DNA from: an uncultured Muribaculaceae bacterium
Lineage (GTDB): Bacteria > Bacteroidota > Bacteroidia > Bacteroidales > Muribaculaceae
Assembly: GCA_947179295.1 (NCBI GenBank)
Contig: CAMXAZ010000021.1
Coordinates: 1-43,931, forward strand
DNA: 43,931 nucleotides
Reading direction: 5' to 3'
Shown: positions 22,472 through 31,842 of the stretch, in pieces
Layout of the letters: each line of letters starts with the position of its first letter
Numbering within the stretch: the first letter of the stretch is position 1
Notes under the pieces: generated by a model
Database searches by the model: none
Told to the model about the DNA's origin: nothing
The model's input: the letters and a program-made list of their open reading frames with translations, nothing else
Program-made: the position numbers and the translations under genes

Positions 22472-24982
22472 TCAGTAAGCAAGGCTGATATTGTCAAGCC
22501 AGAGAGTGCTTCCGAGAGAGGCGCCTTTGACCGGATCAGCCGAGGTGACTATCGAGGCTGTCTCTTCCGTAATGGTGCCGATCGAAGCCGAGGAGGCAAA
22601 CACGAGCCTCATGCCGCTTGCCTTGATGCCGAAACGGGTGTAGGACAGCGGAGCTGTGAAGGCAGTATAGCTGTTGGCTATGGGCAGATAAGTGCGGGCC
22701 GAGGCTATCACCTGCCGCTCGCCGCCGACATCGCCATAGATTTCTATGATGGCGATCCCGCTGTCTGACGGGCTGTCAGGCGAGGGAACATATTTATAGA
22801 ATCCGTTAAGCGAACGCGGTCTCGACTTCCAGTCGACAATATCCTTATAGTTCTCCTCCATGCCGAAGGCGCTGAATGAATACTCTCCGAGGAAAAGCTT
22901 GCCCGCGGCACGGCAGGCCACACGCGGAACCACCGGCGAATACTGCAGATAGGGTCTGCCGGTCTGCGCATAGTCCGCTATCTCCTCTCCGCTGAGATCG
23001 AAGCCCACACTGCGCAGGCAGACGGCGAACTCGCCGCTTTTGACCTCATCGGAAACCGTGAAGACCGACGGCTGCATGTACCAGGTGTTGTGATTCGATG
23101 CCCCTGTGCAGAAAGTCTTGGCATTGGTGTTGGCCCACTTCTGAGGCACCTGCTGAGAGAATGACTCGCGGTTCTGCCAGTTATAGATAGCGACTTCGGT
23201 CTGTGAATAGCGGCCTCCGCTCGGCAGTCTGTCATAGACCACACCTGACTTACGGTCCTCGAAGTCTGAATTAGGAAGCGCCGGGGCATTTTCGGTAGTG
23301 AAACGCTGTCCGGGAGTAAAGTCAGAGGCATCCGGACGGTCCATCATGGTAGCGGTCAGCGTGTATGAGGTGTTGGGCGAGAGTCCGCTCAATGCGAGCA
23401 CTCCGCTTTCCTCGTCACGCAAGAGGACCGGCCCCCTGCGCCCGTCGACGTAGAGCATCAGCCGGCGCACCACGGTCTCGACCGTAGCCTGATCCGGGGC
23501 CATGACCTTGACCAGGGCATAGGTGGCGAATGGATCTGTCACAAGCTCGAATTCAGGCATACAGCGCTCTACGGTGAATTCGGCCCGGACCTCCTCGCAA
23601 TACAATATACGGGCCCTGATGTCGGCATTGCCGTCAGGGATAGCAAACTCAAGTTCATATGACGAATCGCCGGCCGGTCTGACCGAAAGCACAGAAGCCG
23701 CTTGCCACCGGCCGCCGGCATCAAGAATCTCTATGCCGACATTTGAGCTGAAATCCACGGCCCCGGTGCTGACTGAGAGCGATGCGGATGTGGCTCCGAC
23801 AGGAGCGGCCCCGACCGAAATGACAGAGATGTCAACGGCGGTGGTCAGCACCTGCAACTGCAGCGGTTCGCTGACACGCCCGCAGTCATCTTCGGCTATG
23901 AGGCTGAAACATGACAGAGCCTCATCATCGGTCAGGAAGACGAGCTTTCCGATCAGTGCGGTGAAGTCCACCGATCCGCCGGCGGAGCTCAGATCGGTTC
24001 TGAGACCGACAGCCGCAAAGGCTGCTTCATCTTCCGCAGAAGGATGCAGCAGATCGACAATAGCCGGGAATGACAGCGACGAGAGATAGGCCGACGACAC
24101 CGAGAGCCAAAGGCGCGAAAGCGGAGCGGACACTGTGACGGCTGCTCTGACCGGAGTTTCCGGCAGTTCGCCTTCCGGCACAGTCAGGGCACTTCCGGGA
24201 GTCCAGCCCGAAGCGGTCAGAGATGGCGGGAGGGCTGACAGGAAGTCGGCGCTAAGTGTGAACGAGGCGCTCTTGCCGGGAGCCGAGCAGGTGAGCACGG
24301 GGTCCGGGCCTGAAGTGTCGGCACTGACCTCACATCCATAAAAGCAGCCGGGGAGGGTCGACAGGTCAAGGCTTCTGAATGCAGTCTGACGCCCGTCGGG
24401 GAGTCTTACTTCAAGATATATCTCCGTTGAGCCCGGTGTCAGATAGAGCAGGCGCGATTCGTCGGGGCTGACGCGGTGATACTCTCCGCCCGGAGTGTGG
24501 ACAAGGGCCGAGACTTCGCCGATGCCGCCGGCTATGGCGGGGCTGAAATCGAATGAAAAGGCGCTGCTGACAAGCTGCATGGTCAGCGGCCATGTCAGCC
24601 AGCGGTCCGGCTCGACTACCGCGGAGACCGAGCCTGAGTAACACGGAGCGTCAAAGCCCTCGGCTCCTTTTCCGTAGACGGCTTCTATGAGATATGAGCC
24701 GGAGTAGTAGAGATCCTGCGCGGGAAAATCGCCGAGTGATTTCCATGTGTGGGAATAGTTGCCCTCGGCGGCTGTCATTGTCACGCTTATCTGCGACTGA
24801 TCGGGCTCACAGGGCGCGGTCACAATGATTTCCTGCGTGAGCGGATCGCGCAGGGTGGCATCGACTGTCACGTCAAGCGACAGACTTCCGGCACCGTCTG
24901 AAGCCCGGTCAGAGTCATCGGAGCAGGAGGTGGCGAGCAGTGCGAGTGATAAAAGCGTGATGAATGAATGGCGGAGAGACAT
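22472..24982 (-). CDS. Surface lipoprotein, DUF4493 / PCMD type
   Basis: The N-terminus is a lipoprotein signal: a basic start, a hydrophobic stretch, and LLATSC with the acceptor Cys at about residue 20, followed by Ser-Asp-Asp, favouring outer-membrane export. Residues about 35-215 resemble DUF4493. Ig-like beta domains follow (SFTLSADFLSAL and later). The C-terminal third, from about NSDFEDRK to LWLDNISLAY, matches the putative carbohydrate-metabolism domain (PCMD) seen at the end of many Bacteroidetes lipoproteins. A role in glycan binding is inferred. The gene is 33 bases after murI, 40 bases before DUF4923, and likely co-transcribed with both. Confidence 0.8.
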   Translation of the reverse strand: MSLRHSFITLLSLALLATSCSDDSDRASDGAGSLSLDVTVDATLRDPLTQEIIVTAPCEPDQSQISVTMTAAEGNYSHTWKSLGDFPAQDLYYSGSYLIEAVYGKGAEGFDAPCYSGSVSAVVEPDRWLTWPLTMQLVSSAFSFDFSPAIAGGIGEVSALVHTPGGEYHRVSPDESRLLYLTPGSTEIYLEVRLPDGRQTAFRSLDLSTLPGCFYGCEVSADTSGPDPVLTCSAPGKSASFTLSADFLSALPPSLTASGWTPGSALTVPEGELPETPVRAAVTVSAPLSRLWLSVSSAYLSSLSFPAIVDLLHPSAEDEAAFAAVGLRTDLSSAGGSVDFTALIGKLVFLTDDEALSCFSLIAEDDCGRVSEPLQLQVLTTAVDISVISVGAAPVGATSASLSVSTGAVDFSSNVGIEILDAGGRWQAASVLSVRPAGDSSYELEFAIPDGNADIRARILYCEEVRAEFTVERCMPEFELVTDPFATYALVKVMAPDQATVETVVRRLMLYVDGRRGPVLLRDEESGVLALSGLSPNTSYTLTATMMDRPDASDFTPGQRFTTENAPALPNSDFEDRKSGVVYDRLPSGGRYSQTEVAIYNWQNRESFSQQVPQKWANTNAKTFCTGASNHNTWYMQPSVFTVSDEVKSGEFAVCLRSVGFDLSGEEIADYAQTGRPYLQYSPVVPRVACRAAGKLFLGEYSFSAFGMEENYKDIVDWKSRPRSLNGFYKYVPSPDSPSDSGIAIIEIYGDVGGERQVIASARTYLPIANSYTAFTAPLSYTRFGIKASGMRLVFASSASIGTITEETASIVTSADPVKGASLGSTLWLDNISLAY

Positions 24983-25015
24983 ATTTTTAGTTGTCGGTCA
25001 GTAGCCGGTGGAAGG

Positions 25016-25846
25016 TCAGAGATCTATACGGGAGGCCTTCAGAGGAGTCTGAAGGAATATTTCGGCGAGTTCGGTGAACTTGTCGGGGTTTTCGGTGGTC
25101 AGGAATTCGCATGAGCCGCCTTTGGTGCACTTGGCATCCATTTCGGGATGTCGGCGCAGATAGTCGGCGAGGCTGGCGCCAACGAGTTCGCCCTGGGTGA
25201 CGATTGTGGCACGCTCTCCGATCTCGCGGCGGATCTTGTCGATCAGCAGCGGATAGTGAGTGCAGCCGAGAATCACGGTGTCGATGTCAGGCTCCTGGGT
25301 GAAGAGTTCATCAACATATTTCTTCACAAAGTAGTCGGCGCCGGGCGAGTCGAACTCCTTGTTCTCGACCAGAGGCACCCACATGGGGCAGGCCACGGAT
25401 ACGGTGCGGAACTGGGGGAAGAATTTGGCGATCTCTATGTCATAGGTGCCTGAGCTGACGGTGCCGGGGGTTCCGAGCAGGCCGATATTTCCGTTTTTGG
25501 TGATACGGCCGAGGGCTTCGACCGTTGGGATGACCACTCCGAGCACGCGGCGCGAGGGGTCCCATCCGGGCAGGTCTTTCTGCTGGATGGAGCGCAGGGC
25601 TTTGGCCGAGGCGGTGTTGCAGGCGAGGATCACCAGCTGGCAGCCGCGGCTGAAAAGGGCTTCCACTGCCTGACGGGTGAAGCGGTAGACCACATCGAAT
25701 GAGCGGGTGCCGTAGGGAGTGCGGGCATTGTCACCGAGATAGAGGTAGTCATACTGCGGGAGAGCTTCGCGGATGCCTTTGAGGATGGTCAGGCCGCCGT
25801 AGCCTGAGTCAAAAACGCCGATTGGGCCGGGTGCTGAAGGAAACAT
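25016..25846 (-). CDS. murI: Glutamate racemase
   Basis: This cytoplasmic enzyme makes D-glutamate for peptidoglycan. The diagnostic motifs are all present: GVFDSGYGGLT (Asp13), GDNARTPYG, ACNTAS with catalytic Cys76, and GCTHYPLL with catalytic Cys195 and His197. The length of 276 residues is usual. It is followed by the DUF4493/PCMD lipoprotein gene after 33 bases and lies 147 bases downstream of the last complex I gene, beyond a hairpin, so it is probably a separate transcription unit. Confidence 0.95.
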   Translation of the reverse strand: MFPSAPGPIGVFDSGYGGLTILKGIREALPQYDYLYLGDNARTPYGTRSFDVVYRFTRQAVEALFSRGCQLVILACNTASAKALRSIQQKDLPGWDPSRRVLGVVIPTVEALGRITKNGNIGLLGTPGTVSSGTYDIEIAKFFPQFRTVSVACPMWVPLVENKEFDSPGADYFVKKYVDELFTQEPDIDTVILGCTHYPLLIDKIRREIGERATIVTQGELVGASLADYLRRHPEMDAKCTKGGSCEFLTTENPDKFTELAEIFLQTPLKASRIDL

Positions 25847-25921
25847 GGTTCAGTGATTTTTTTTTGAAGGTGGGTGAAACGTGAGGCGGAGAGCTGTCCG
25901 GGCCTCTGTCCTTTATCAGCA

Positions 25922-25959
25922 ATCTCCGGCTGCAAGCAAAACGCATTGCGGCCGGAGAT
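25922..25959. terminator. Hairpin after the complex I operon
   Basis: ATCTCCGGC (25,922-25,930) pairs with GCCGGAGAT (25,951-25,959), extended inward by GCAA/TTGC with one mismatch and a loop of about ten bases. No long T tract follows on the minus strand, so it may be a weak or factor-assisted terminator between nuoN and murI. Confidence 0.5.
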
Positions 25960-25993
25960 AGTTTTATCAGATCTGGGGTAATTATTCTGTTGT

Positions 25994-27436
25994 TCAGGCT
26001 ACGACTGTCAGGAGATAGTCATAGAAGTAGCTTACGATGCCGAGGCCGATGATGCCTGCGACACAGATCCACATGCCGAGACGTTCGGAGCAAGCCGAGC
26101 GGAATGTGGCGATCGGGCTGTCGCTTTCATTGATGAACATGGCCTTCACAACGAGCAGATAGTAGTAGAGGGAGATGATGGTGTTGATGAGGGCAATGAG
26201 CACCAGCACGTAGAGAGCGGCCGAAGCGGTTCCGTTGAGGGCGGCTGTGAACACGAAGAATTTGCTGAAGAAGCCTGCAAACGGGGGGATGCCCGCGAGA
26301 GAGAACATGGCAAGCATCATTGTGAACGACAGACGGGGGTTGGTCTTGTAGAGGCCGTTGTAGTCGGTCATGTCTACCTTGCCGGTGGCGTTTTCGATGG
26401 CTCCGATCACGCCGAAGGCGGCGAGGTTGGAGAATACGTAGACAAGAGTGTAGAACATGAGAGCCGAGACGCCCATATCGTTGTCGCCGATGATGGCGAG
26501 CATGATATAACCGGCCTGCGAGATCGACGAGAAGGCGAGGAAGCGCTTCATGTTGGTCTGGCGGATGGCGAAGAGGTTACCGACTGTGATGGTGAGGATG
26601 ATCAGAGCGTAGAGCATCCACTCCCAAGCCTGGGCGTAGAACTGGCCGAATACCTGAGTGAGCACCACGAGGAAGGCGAAAGCCGCCGAGCCTTTGGAGA
26701 TGACCGAAAGATATGAGGTCACCGATGTGGGTGCACCCTGGTAGACGTCGGCTGTCCAGAGGTGGAAGGGAACGAGCGAGAGCTTGAATCCGAAACCGGC
26801 CATCACGAAGGCGAGTGCCACAGAAAGCATCACGCCCATACGGCCTGCGAGAGCTCCGGCGATGCCGTTGTAGTAGAGAGTTCCGGCGAGACCGTAGACA
26901 AACGAGAGACCCATCAGGAGGATTGCCGAAGAGAATACGGCGGTGAGTACGTATTTGATGGCGGCCTCATGGCTTTCATAGCGGTGCTTGTCAAAGGCGA
27001 CAAGTGCGCAAAGGGGAAGCGAGGCAGTTTCGAGACCGATGATGAACATCAGGAAGTGGCGGCTCGAAATCATCAGATACATGCCGAGGAGGGTCAGAAG
27101 TATCAGTTCGTAGAATTCGCCTCGGCGCACTGCGGTGAATTCGGAGTTGGCCCATTTGACGGACTGGATGAGGACGATGAACACGCCGACGTTGAGAATG
27201 TTTTTGATAGCCACCATTACGGGCGAAGTCACATACATTCCGGCGAAGGCGGTCTCAGGAGCCTTGACCACGGGGCAGAAACCCCAGGCGACGAGCACAC
27301 CCATGAGAACGGTGGCGATCATCGGGACGGCTTTTGCCGAACGGGGGCTGCAGAAGGTGTCATAGAGGAAGACTAATAGGAATACGATTAACAATCCTAT
27401 TTCCTGCTTGAGTGCTAAAAACTGTGAGTAATCCAT
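25994..27436 (-). CDS. nuoN: Complex I subunit N (membrane antiporter-like)
   Basis: NuoN is one of three antiporter-like proton channels in the membrane arm of NADH dehydrogenase-type complex I. The 480-residue protein is almost entirely membrane helices. Family signatures include GLETASLPLCALVAF (essential Glu) and PFHLWTADVYQGAPTSVTSYLSVISKGSAAF (Lys in the channel helix). It is the last gene of the block, 17 bases after nuoM and probably co-transcribed. Homologous stretches of NuoM and NuoL elsewhere here confirm the assignment to N by order and length. Confidence 0.95.
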   Translation of the reverse strand: MDYSQFLALKQEIGLLIVFLLVFLYDTFCSPRSAKAVPMIATVLMGVLVAWGFCPVVKAPETAFAGMYVTSPVMVAIKNILNVGVFIVLIQSVKWANSEFTAVRRGEFYELILLTLLGMYLMISSRHFLMFIIGLETASLPLCALVAFDKHRYESHEAAIKYVLTAVFSSAILLMGLSFVYGLAGTLYYNGIAGALAGRMGVMLSVALAFVMAGFGFKLSLVPFHLWTADVYQGAPTSVTSYLSVISKGSAAFAFLVVLTQVFGQFYAQAWEWMLYALIILTITVGNLFAIRQTNMKRFLAFSSISQAGYIMLAIIGDNDMGVSALMFYTLVYVFSNLAAFGVIGAIENATGKVDMTDYNGLYKTNPRLSFTMMLAMFSLAGIPPFAGFFSKFFVFTAALNGTASAALYVLVLIALINTIISLYYYLLVVKAMFINESDSPIATFRSACSERLGMWICVAGIIGLGIVSYFYDYLLTVVA

Positions 27437-27453
27437 TGCTATTAATCTATAGA

Positions 27454-28959
27454 TTAGTTCAGACCGATAACGGTGAAGATTTCAGGGCTGAAAGTGAACT
27501 TGATAAGATCGACGAAGAAGTTGGGGAAGAAACCGATGCCGGCCACGCAGACGATGAGTCCGGCGGTGGCAACACGTTCCCACCACTTGGCGTCGGTGAG
27601 AGTCATGTGGTGCTGGTCATAGACGGGACCGTAGAGAAGCTTGCCTACGACGCGGAGGATGTAGACGGCGGTTGTCACGATCGAGCTGCAGGCCACGATT
27701 ACGAAGACGCGGTGGAAGAGGTCAGAGTGTTCGAACGATCCGACAAAGATTGTCATTTCGGCAACGAAGCCTGAGAGACCGGGGAGACCGAGTGAGGCCA
27801 TGCCGGCGATGACGTAGCAGACCGAGAGATAAGGGAGGATCTGCATCATGCCGCCCATCTCGCGGATGTCGCGGGTGTGGGTTCGTCCGTAGATCATACC
27901 GATGAGTGCGAAGAAAAGGGCTGTCATCAGACCGTGGGAGAGCATCTGCATGATGGCGCCGGTCATCGCTGTGGTGTTGAGCATGAGGATGGCGAAGAGC
28001 ACCAGGCCGCAGTGTGACACCGATGAGTATGCGTTGATGTATTTGAGGTCATTCTGGACGCAGGCGCTGAAGGCTCCGTAGACAACCGAGATACCGGTGA
28101 GGATGAGGAAGATCCAGGCCAGTTCGTTGGCGGCGTGGGGCATCAGGTAGATGGCCACACGGAAGCAACCGTAGCCGCCGAGCTTCATGAGCACACCTGC
28201 GTGGAGCATGGAGACTGCTGTGGGGGCCGATGCGTGGCCGTCAGGCGACCAGGTGTGGAAGGGAAACATGGCGCCGAGCACACCGAAGCCCACGAAGGTC
28301 ATCGGGAAGAGGAAAGTCTGCCAGCCGTGGCTGATGGCGTCGTTCTGGGCAATCTCAAGGATGTTCCAGGTGAGGGGCTGTCCGGCGGGAGCCGAGTGGT
28401 AGTAGATGCCGATGAGGCCGAGCATGAGGAATGCCGATCCGCCCATGAGCATGAGGGTGAGCTTCATCGCCGAGTAGTTCTTGTTGCCGCTGCCCCAGAC
28501 ACCGATGAGAAGATACATCGGGATGAGGGCGACCTCATAGAACATGAACATGGTGAAGAGGTCGATCGAGATGAAGAATCCGTAGACACCGGTCGACAGG
28601 AGGATGAGCCAGAGGAAGAATTCCTTGGGCTGCGGGATTTCCCAAGAGGCGAAGCTGCCGGTGATGAGGATTACGCCGGTGAGGATGAGCATGGCGATCG
28701 AGATGCCGTCGACACCAACGGCGAGGTTGATGTTGAGCGGAGCGAACCACTGCCAGGAGTCGACCCAGAGCATGGGGTCTGTGGCTCCGGCGGCGCGGAG
28801 TGCGAGATAGTCAACGAGAAGCCAGACCGAGAGGGCTGTCAGGACAACCGAGCCTGTGACTGCCACTGCCCGGATCTGCTTGATGTTCCGGCAGAGGAAG
28901 AGTCCCAGCAGCATGACCACGGGGATCACCACGAAGTAGATCAATATATTGGAAAACAT
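27454..28959 (-). CDS. nuoM: Complex I subunit M (membrane antiporter-like)
   Basis: The 501-residue product is a 14-helix proton channel of complex I. Visible motifs are YEVALIPMYLLIG (conserved Glu) and FPFHTWSPDGHASAPTAV, followed by LHAGVLMKLGGYG with the channel Lys. Central SVVYGAFSACVQNDLKYINAYSS matches the antiporter-like core. The gene lies 17 bases before nuoN and 37 bases after nuoL, in the order seen in nuo operons. The final residues are hydrophilic, as usual. Confidence 0.95.
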   Translation of the reverse strand: MFSNILIYFVVIPVVMLLGLFLCRNIKQIRAVAVTGSVVLTALSVWLLVDYLALRAAGATDPMLWVDSWQWFAPLNINLAVGVDGISIAMLILTGVILITGSFASWEIPQPKEFFLWLILLSTGVYGFFISIDLFTMFMFYEVALIPMYLLIGVWGSGNKNYSAMKLTLMLMGGSAFLMLGLIGIYYHSAPAGQPLTWNILEIAQNDAISHGWQTFLFPMTFVGFGVLGAMFPFHTWSPDGHASAPTAVSMLHAGVLMKLGGYGCFRVAIYLMPHAANELAWIFLILTGISVVYGAFSACVQNDLKYINAYSSVSHCGLVLFAILMLNTTAMTGAIMQMLSHGLMTALFFALIGMIYGRTHTRDIREMGGMMQILPYLSVCYVIAGMASLGLPGLSGFVAEMTIFVGSFEHSDLFHRVFVIVACSSIVTTAVYILRVVGKLLYGPVYDQHHMTLTDAKWWERVATAGLIVCVAGIGFFPNFFVDLIKFTFSPEIFTVIGLN

Positions 28960-28996
28960 ATCGCGTTACTATATTTTTCTTAACAGGTTAACAGAT

Positions 28997-30943
28997 TCAG
29001 AGGACACAGATGGCGGTTATGATGCCGAGCACGACAGCTCCGATGAGATACCACCAGATGTACATCTGCACTTTGCCGCTCTGGAAACCGCGGATGGCGT
29101 AGGATGCCTTGTTGGTGACATAGGCGAATCCGTCCATTGTGCCGTCGATGATGTGGCGGTCAAACCAAGCGATTGGCTTGCAGATTCCGTCGAAGATGAT
29201 GCGGCGGGTGATGAAGAGGTAGATTTCGTCCCAGTAGAAGCGGCGGTTAGCAGCTGTCCAGAGCCAGCGGCAGGAGTCAGCCATGCGCTGGGGCTTGTCG
29301 TTTTTCTTCATGTAGAGCCATGCTGAGAAGGCGATGGAGAGGATGGCTACTCCCATGCTGAGTCCGGCGATAGACCAGTCGATGTGGATGTGATATTCGT
29401 GGCCGTCGAAGGTGACGAGCTGTCCGAAGGGGATGAATCCGGCGATGATCGATACGATTCCGAGGAAGATCAGCGGGAAGGTCATTGCGAAGCCGGGGTC
29501 GTGGGGAAGATGGCCGTGGTGTTCTTTCTCGTAGTCGGGGTTGTCCCACCAGAAGACGAGGAAGTACATGCGGAACATGTAGAAGGCGGTCATTGCGGCT
29601 ACCATCATCATCCAAATGCCCCAGAAAGTGCCGTTGGCGAAGCAGGCCGAGAGGATTTCGTCTTTAGAGAAGAAACCGGCGAAGGGCCAGATGCCGGCGA
29701 TGGCGAGACAGCCGATGAGGAAGGTGATGTGGGTTATAGGCATGTATTTGCGCAGGCCGCCCATCGCGGTGTAGTTGTTTGAGTGGACTGCGTGGATGAG
29801 TGAGCCGGCTCCGAGGAAGAGGAGGGCTTTGAACATCGCGTGGGTGAAGAGGTGGAACATGGATGCCATGTAGCCGAGGCCTTCGTGGATGGCAACGTTG
29901 TTTTTCGATGCCACGCCGAGCGATACCATCATGAATGCGATCTGCGAGATGGTCGAGAAGGCGAGGATGCGCTTGATGTCGATCTGGGCGCAGGCCACCA
30001 TCGCGGCGTAGAATGCTGTTGCTGCTCCGACCACTGTGATGAACATCAGAGCGGCGTCTTCAAGCATGTAGAGCGGGAAGAGACGGGCCACGAGATATAC
30101 ACCGGCCACAACCATTGTGGCGGCGTGGATGAGGGCCGATACGGGGGTCGGGCCTTCCATCGCGTCGGGGAGCCAGATGTGGAGGGGAAGCATGGCTGAT
30201 TTACCCATACCACCGGTAAAGATCAGGACGAGGGCCCAGGTGAGACCGGAAGCGCCGAGGAAGGTGACGCCCTCGAAGCTTGCGAGGACTGCCTGCGGGT
30301 TCTGGGTCATCGGGAGGAAGTCGAGATGATGGGTGAAGTATGAGAGTACGAGGATGCCGATGAGGAATCCGAGGTCGGCGAAGCGGGTGACGATGAAGGC
30401 TTTCTTACATGCCGATACGGCCGAGGGGAGGGTGTAGAAGAAGCCGATGAGGAGGAACGAAGATGCGCCCACGAGCTCCCAGAAGATGTACATCTGGAAA
30501 ATGTTGGTCGCTACAACGAGTCCGAGCATCGAGAAGCTGAAGAGCGAAAGGAAGGCGTAGTAGCGCTGGAAGCCTTTCTCTCCGTGCATGTAGCCGAGCG
30601 AGTAGACGTGGACCATGAATGAGATTGTCGGGATGACAATGAGCATCATGGCTGAGATCGGGTCAAGGAGGAAACCGATGCGGATTGCGAGCGCGGGGGT
30701 GAACTGCAGCCAGGTGTGGTTGAAGATCACGGCCTGCAGGCGTGTGGTGCCGTCAATGAATTCAGGGTTTCCTGAGAAGTAGTAGGTGAACGCCGTGTAA
30801 TAGGACAAGACCAACACGGTTCCCATGCCGAGCGTTCCGAGCGTACCGGCGAGTTTGTGACTCATCTTGACTCCCGCCAGTCCTAAGAGGAGGAACATGA
30901 AGAGCGGGATTGCCAATATAAGAATAGGTATTGTAATATCCAT
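28997..30943 (-). CDS. nuoL: Complex I subunit L (membrane antiporter-like)
   Basis: The 648-residue protein is the distal membrane subunit with the long lateral helix. Motifs are ELVGASSFLLIGFFY (Glu), GKSAMLPLHIWLPDAMEGPTPVSALIHAATMV (Lys), and KRILAFSTISQIAFMMVSLG. The C-terminal part (YVTNKASYAIRGFQSGKVQMY) has the amphipathic character of the horizontal helix and ends in a hydrophobic anchor. The gene is nine bases after nuoK and 37 before nuoM. Full length and intact, it should complete the pump module. Confidence 0.96.
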   Translation of the reverse strand: MDITIPILILAIPLFMFLLLGLAGVKMSHKLAGTLGTLGMGTVLVLSYYTAFTYYFSGNPEFIDGTTRLQAVIFNHTWLQFTPALAIRIGFLLDPISAMMLIVIPTISFMVHVYSLGYMHGEKGFQRYYAFLSLFSFSMLGLVVATNIFQMYIFWELVGASSFLLIGFFYTLPSAVSACKKAFIVTRFADLGFLIGILVLSYFTHHLDFLPMTQNPQAVLASFEGVTFLGASGLTWALVLIFTGGMGKSAMLPLHIWLPDAMEGPTPVSALIHAATMVVAGVYLVARLFPLYMLEDAALMFITVVGAATAFYAAMVACAQIDIKRILAFSTISQIAFMMVSLGVASKNNVAIHEGLGYMASMFHLFTHAMFKALLFLGAGSLIHAVHSNNYTAMGGLRKYMPITHITFLIGCLAIAGIWPFAGFFSKDEILSACFANGTFWGIWMMMVAAMTAFYMFRMYFLVFWWDNPDYEKEHHGHLPHDPGFAMTFPLIFLGIVSIIAGFIPFGQLVTFDGHEYHIHIDWSIAGLSMGVAILSIAFSAWLYMKKNDKPQRMADSCRWLWTAANRRFYWDEIYLFITRRIIFDGICKPIAWFDRHIIDGTMDGFAYVTNKASYAIRGFQSGKVQMYIWWYLIGAVVLGIITAICVL

Positions 30944-30952
30944 AGGGCGTGA

Positions 30953-31264
30953 TTAATTTTTCATTTTTGTTGCGTCGCGGACGTCAATGTTTTTGCTTAC
31001 CCGGAAGAGGTTGATGATGATGGCGATTGCGAGTGCGGTCTCGGCTGCTGCGATGGCGATTCCGAAGAGGGTGAACATCCATCCTTCCATCGAGGAGGGG
31101 AAGAGGTAGCGGTTGAAGACCACAAAGTTGATGTCGACCGCATTGAGCATAAGCTCAAGGGATATGAGCATGGCTATCATGTTGCGGCGGGTCAGGAAGC
31201 CGTAGACGCCGCAGCAAAACATCACGATTGCGGGAACGAGATACCAGATCAGTGTAATATCCAT
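30953..31264 (-). CDS. nuoK: Complex I subunit K
   Basis: This 103-residue membrane protein has three predicted helices, and SLELMLNAVDINFVVFNR carries the conserved Glu of NuoK (the second helix). Small size and position between nuoJ and nuoL are diagnostic. The charged C-terminus (SKNIDVRDATKMKN) is short and cytoplasmic. The spacing to nuoJ is 16 bases and to nuoL nine bases. Confidence 0.94.
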   Translation of the reverse strand: MDITLIWYLVPAIVMFCCGVYGFLTRRNMIAMLISLELMLNAVDINFVVFNRYLFPSSMEGWMFTLFGIAIAAAETALAIAIIINLFRVSKNIDVRDATKMKN

Positions 31265-31280
31265 TGGTGAAATGTTTGAA

Positions 31281-31796
31281 TTAGCGTTTACGTGCGATTA
31301 CTACACCGCCGATGATGCAGGCGAGCAGCAGTACGCTGACAGCCTCGAACGGCAGAAGATATTGTCCGTAGGCTGTGCCGAGCATTGCTTCGCCGATGCG
31401 GTGCATTGACGGGTTAGCCATAGAGGGCAGCGATGTAAAGAGGTCGGCTGAGCGTGAGCAGAGGGCCCAGGCGCAGGCTCCGGCTGTGGCGAGGGCGCCG
31501 ACGAGGCCGAGAAGTTTTTTGCGTGAGGTTAACTGCTTGCTGTTGTCACCGGGATGAGTCGTGAGCAGGATTGCAAAGACGAAGAGGACCACTATACCGC
31601 CGGCGTAGACCGCAATCTGGACCGAGCCGAGAAACTCATAGTCGAGCTTGAAGTAGAGGGCTGCGGTCGCAAAAAGGACGAAGAGCAGATATGTGGCCGC
31701 ACGCAGGATCTTGCGTGTGGTGACAGTCAGTACCGAGAAGATGACAATCGACAGGGCGATTATCCAATAAAAGATTGTACTTCCTACTGATTCCAT
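31281..31796 (-). CDS. nuoJ: Complex I subunit J
   Basis: The 171-residue product has five membrane helices, including the conserved YVGSVQIAVYAGG-type stretch (here EFLGSVQIAVYAGGIVVLFVFAILL) that forms the pi-bulge helix linking the quinone site to the proton pumps. Its last helix ends in Arg-Lys-Arg. It lies 46 bases after nuoI and 16 before nuoK, as expected. Confidence 0.93.
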   Translation of the reverse strand: MESVGSTIFYWIIALSIVIFSVLTVTTRKILRAATYLLFVLFATAALYFKLDYEFLGSVQIAVYAGGIVVLFVFAILLTTHPGDNSKQLTSRKKLLGLVGALATAGACAWALCSRSADLFTSLPSMANPSMHRIGEAMLGTAYGQYLLPFEAVSVLLLACIIGGVVIARKR

Positions 31797-31842
31797 ATAC
31801 TGTGATAGTAATTAATTATCGTGATTGGTGATGAAAAGAGGT

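Noticed and set aside
28135-28983. Long rightward open frame opposite nuoM
   Set aside because: It encodes a repetitive Glu/Asp/His/Gly-rich sequence, the mirror of hydrophobic membrane codons on the other strand. No start context or family match.
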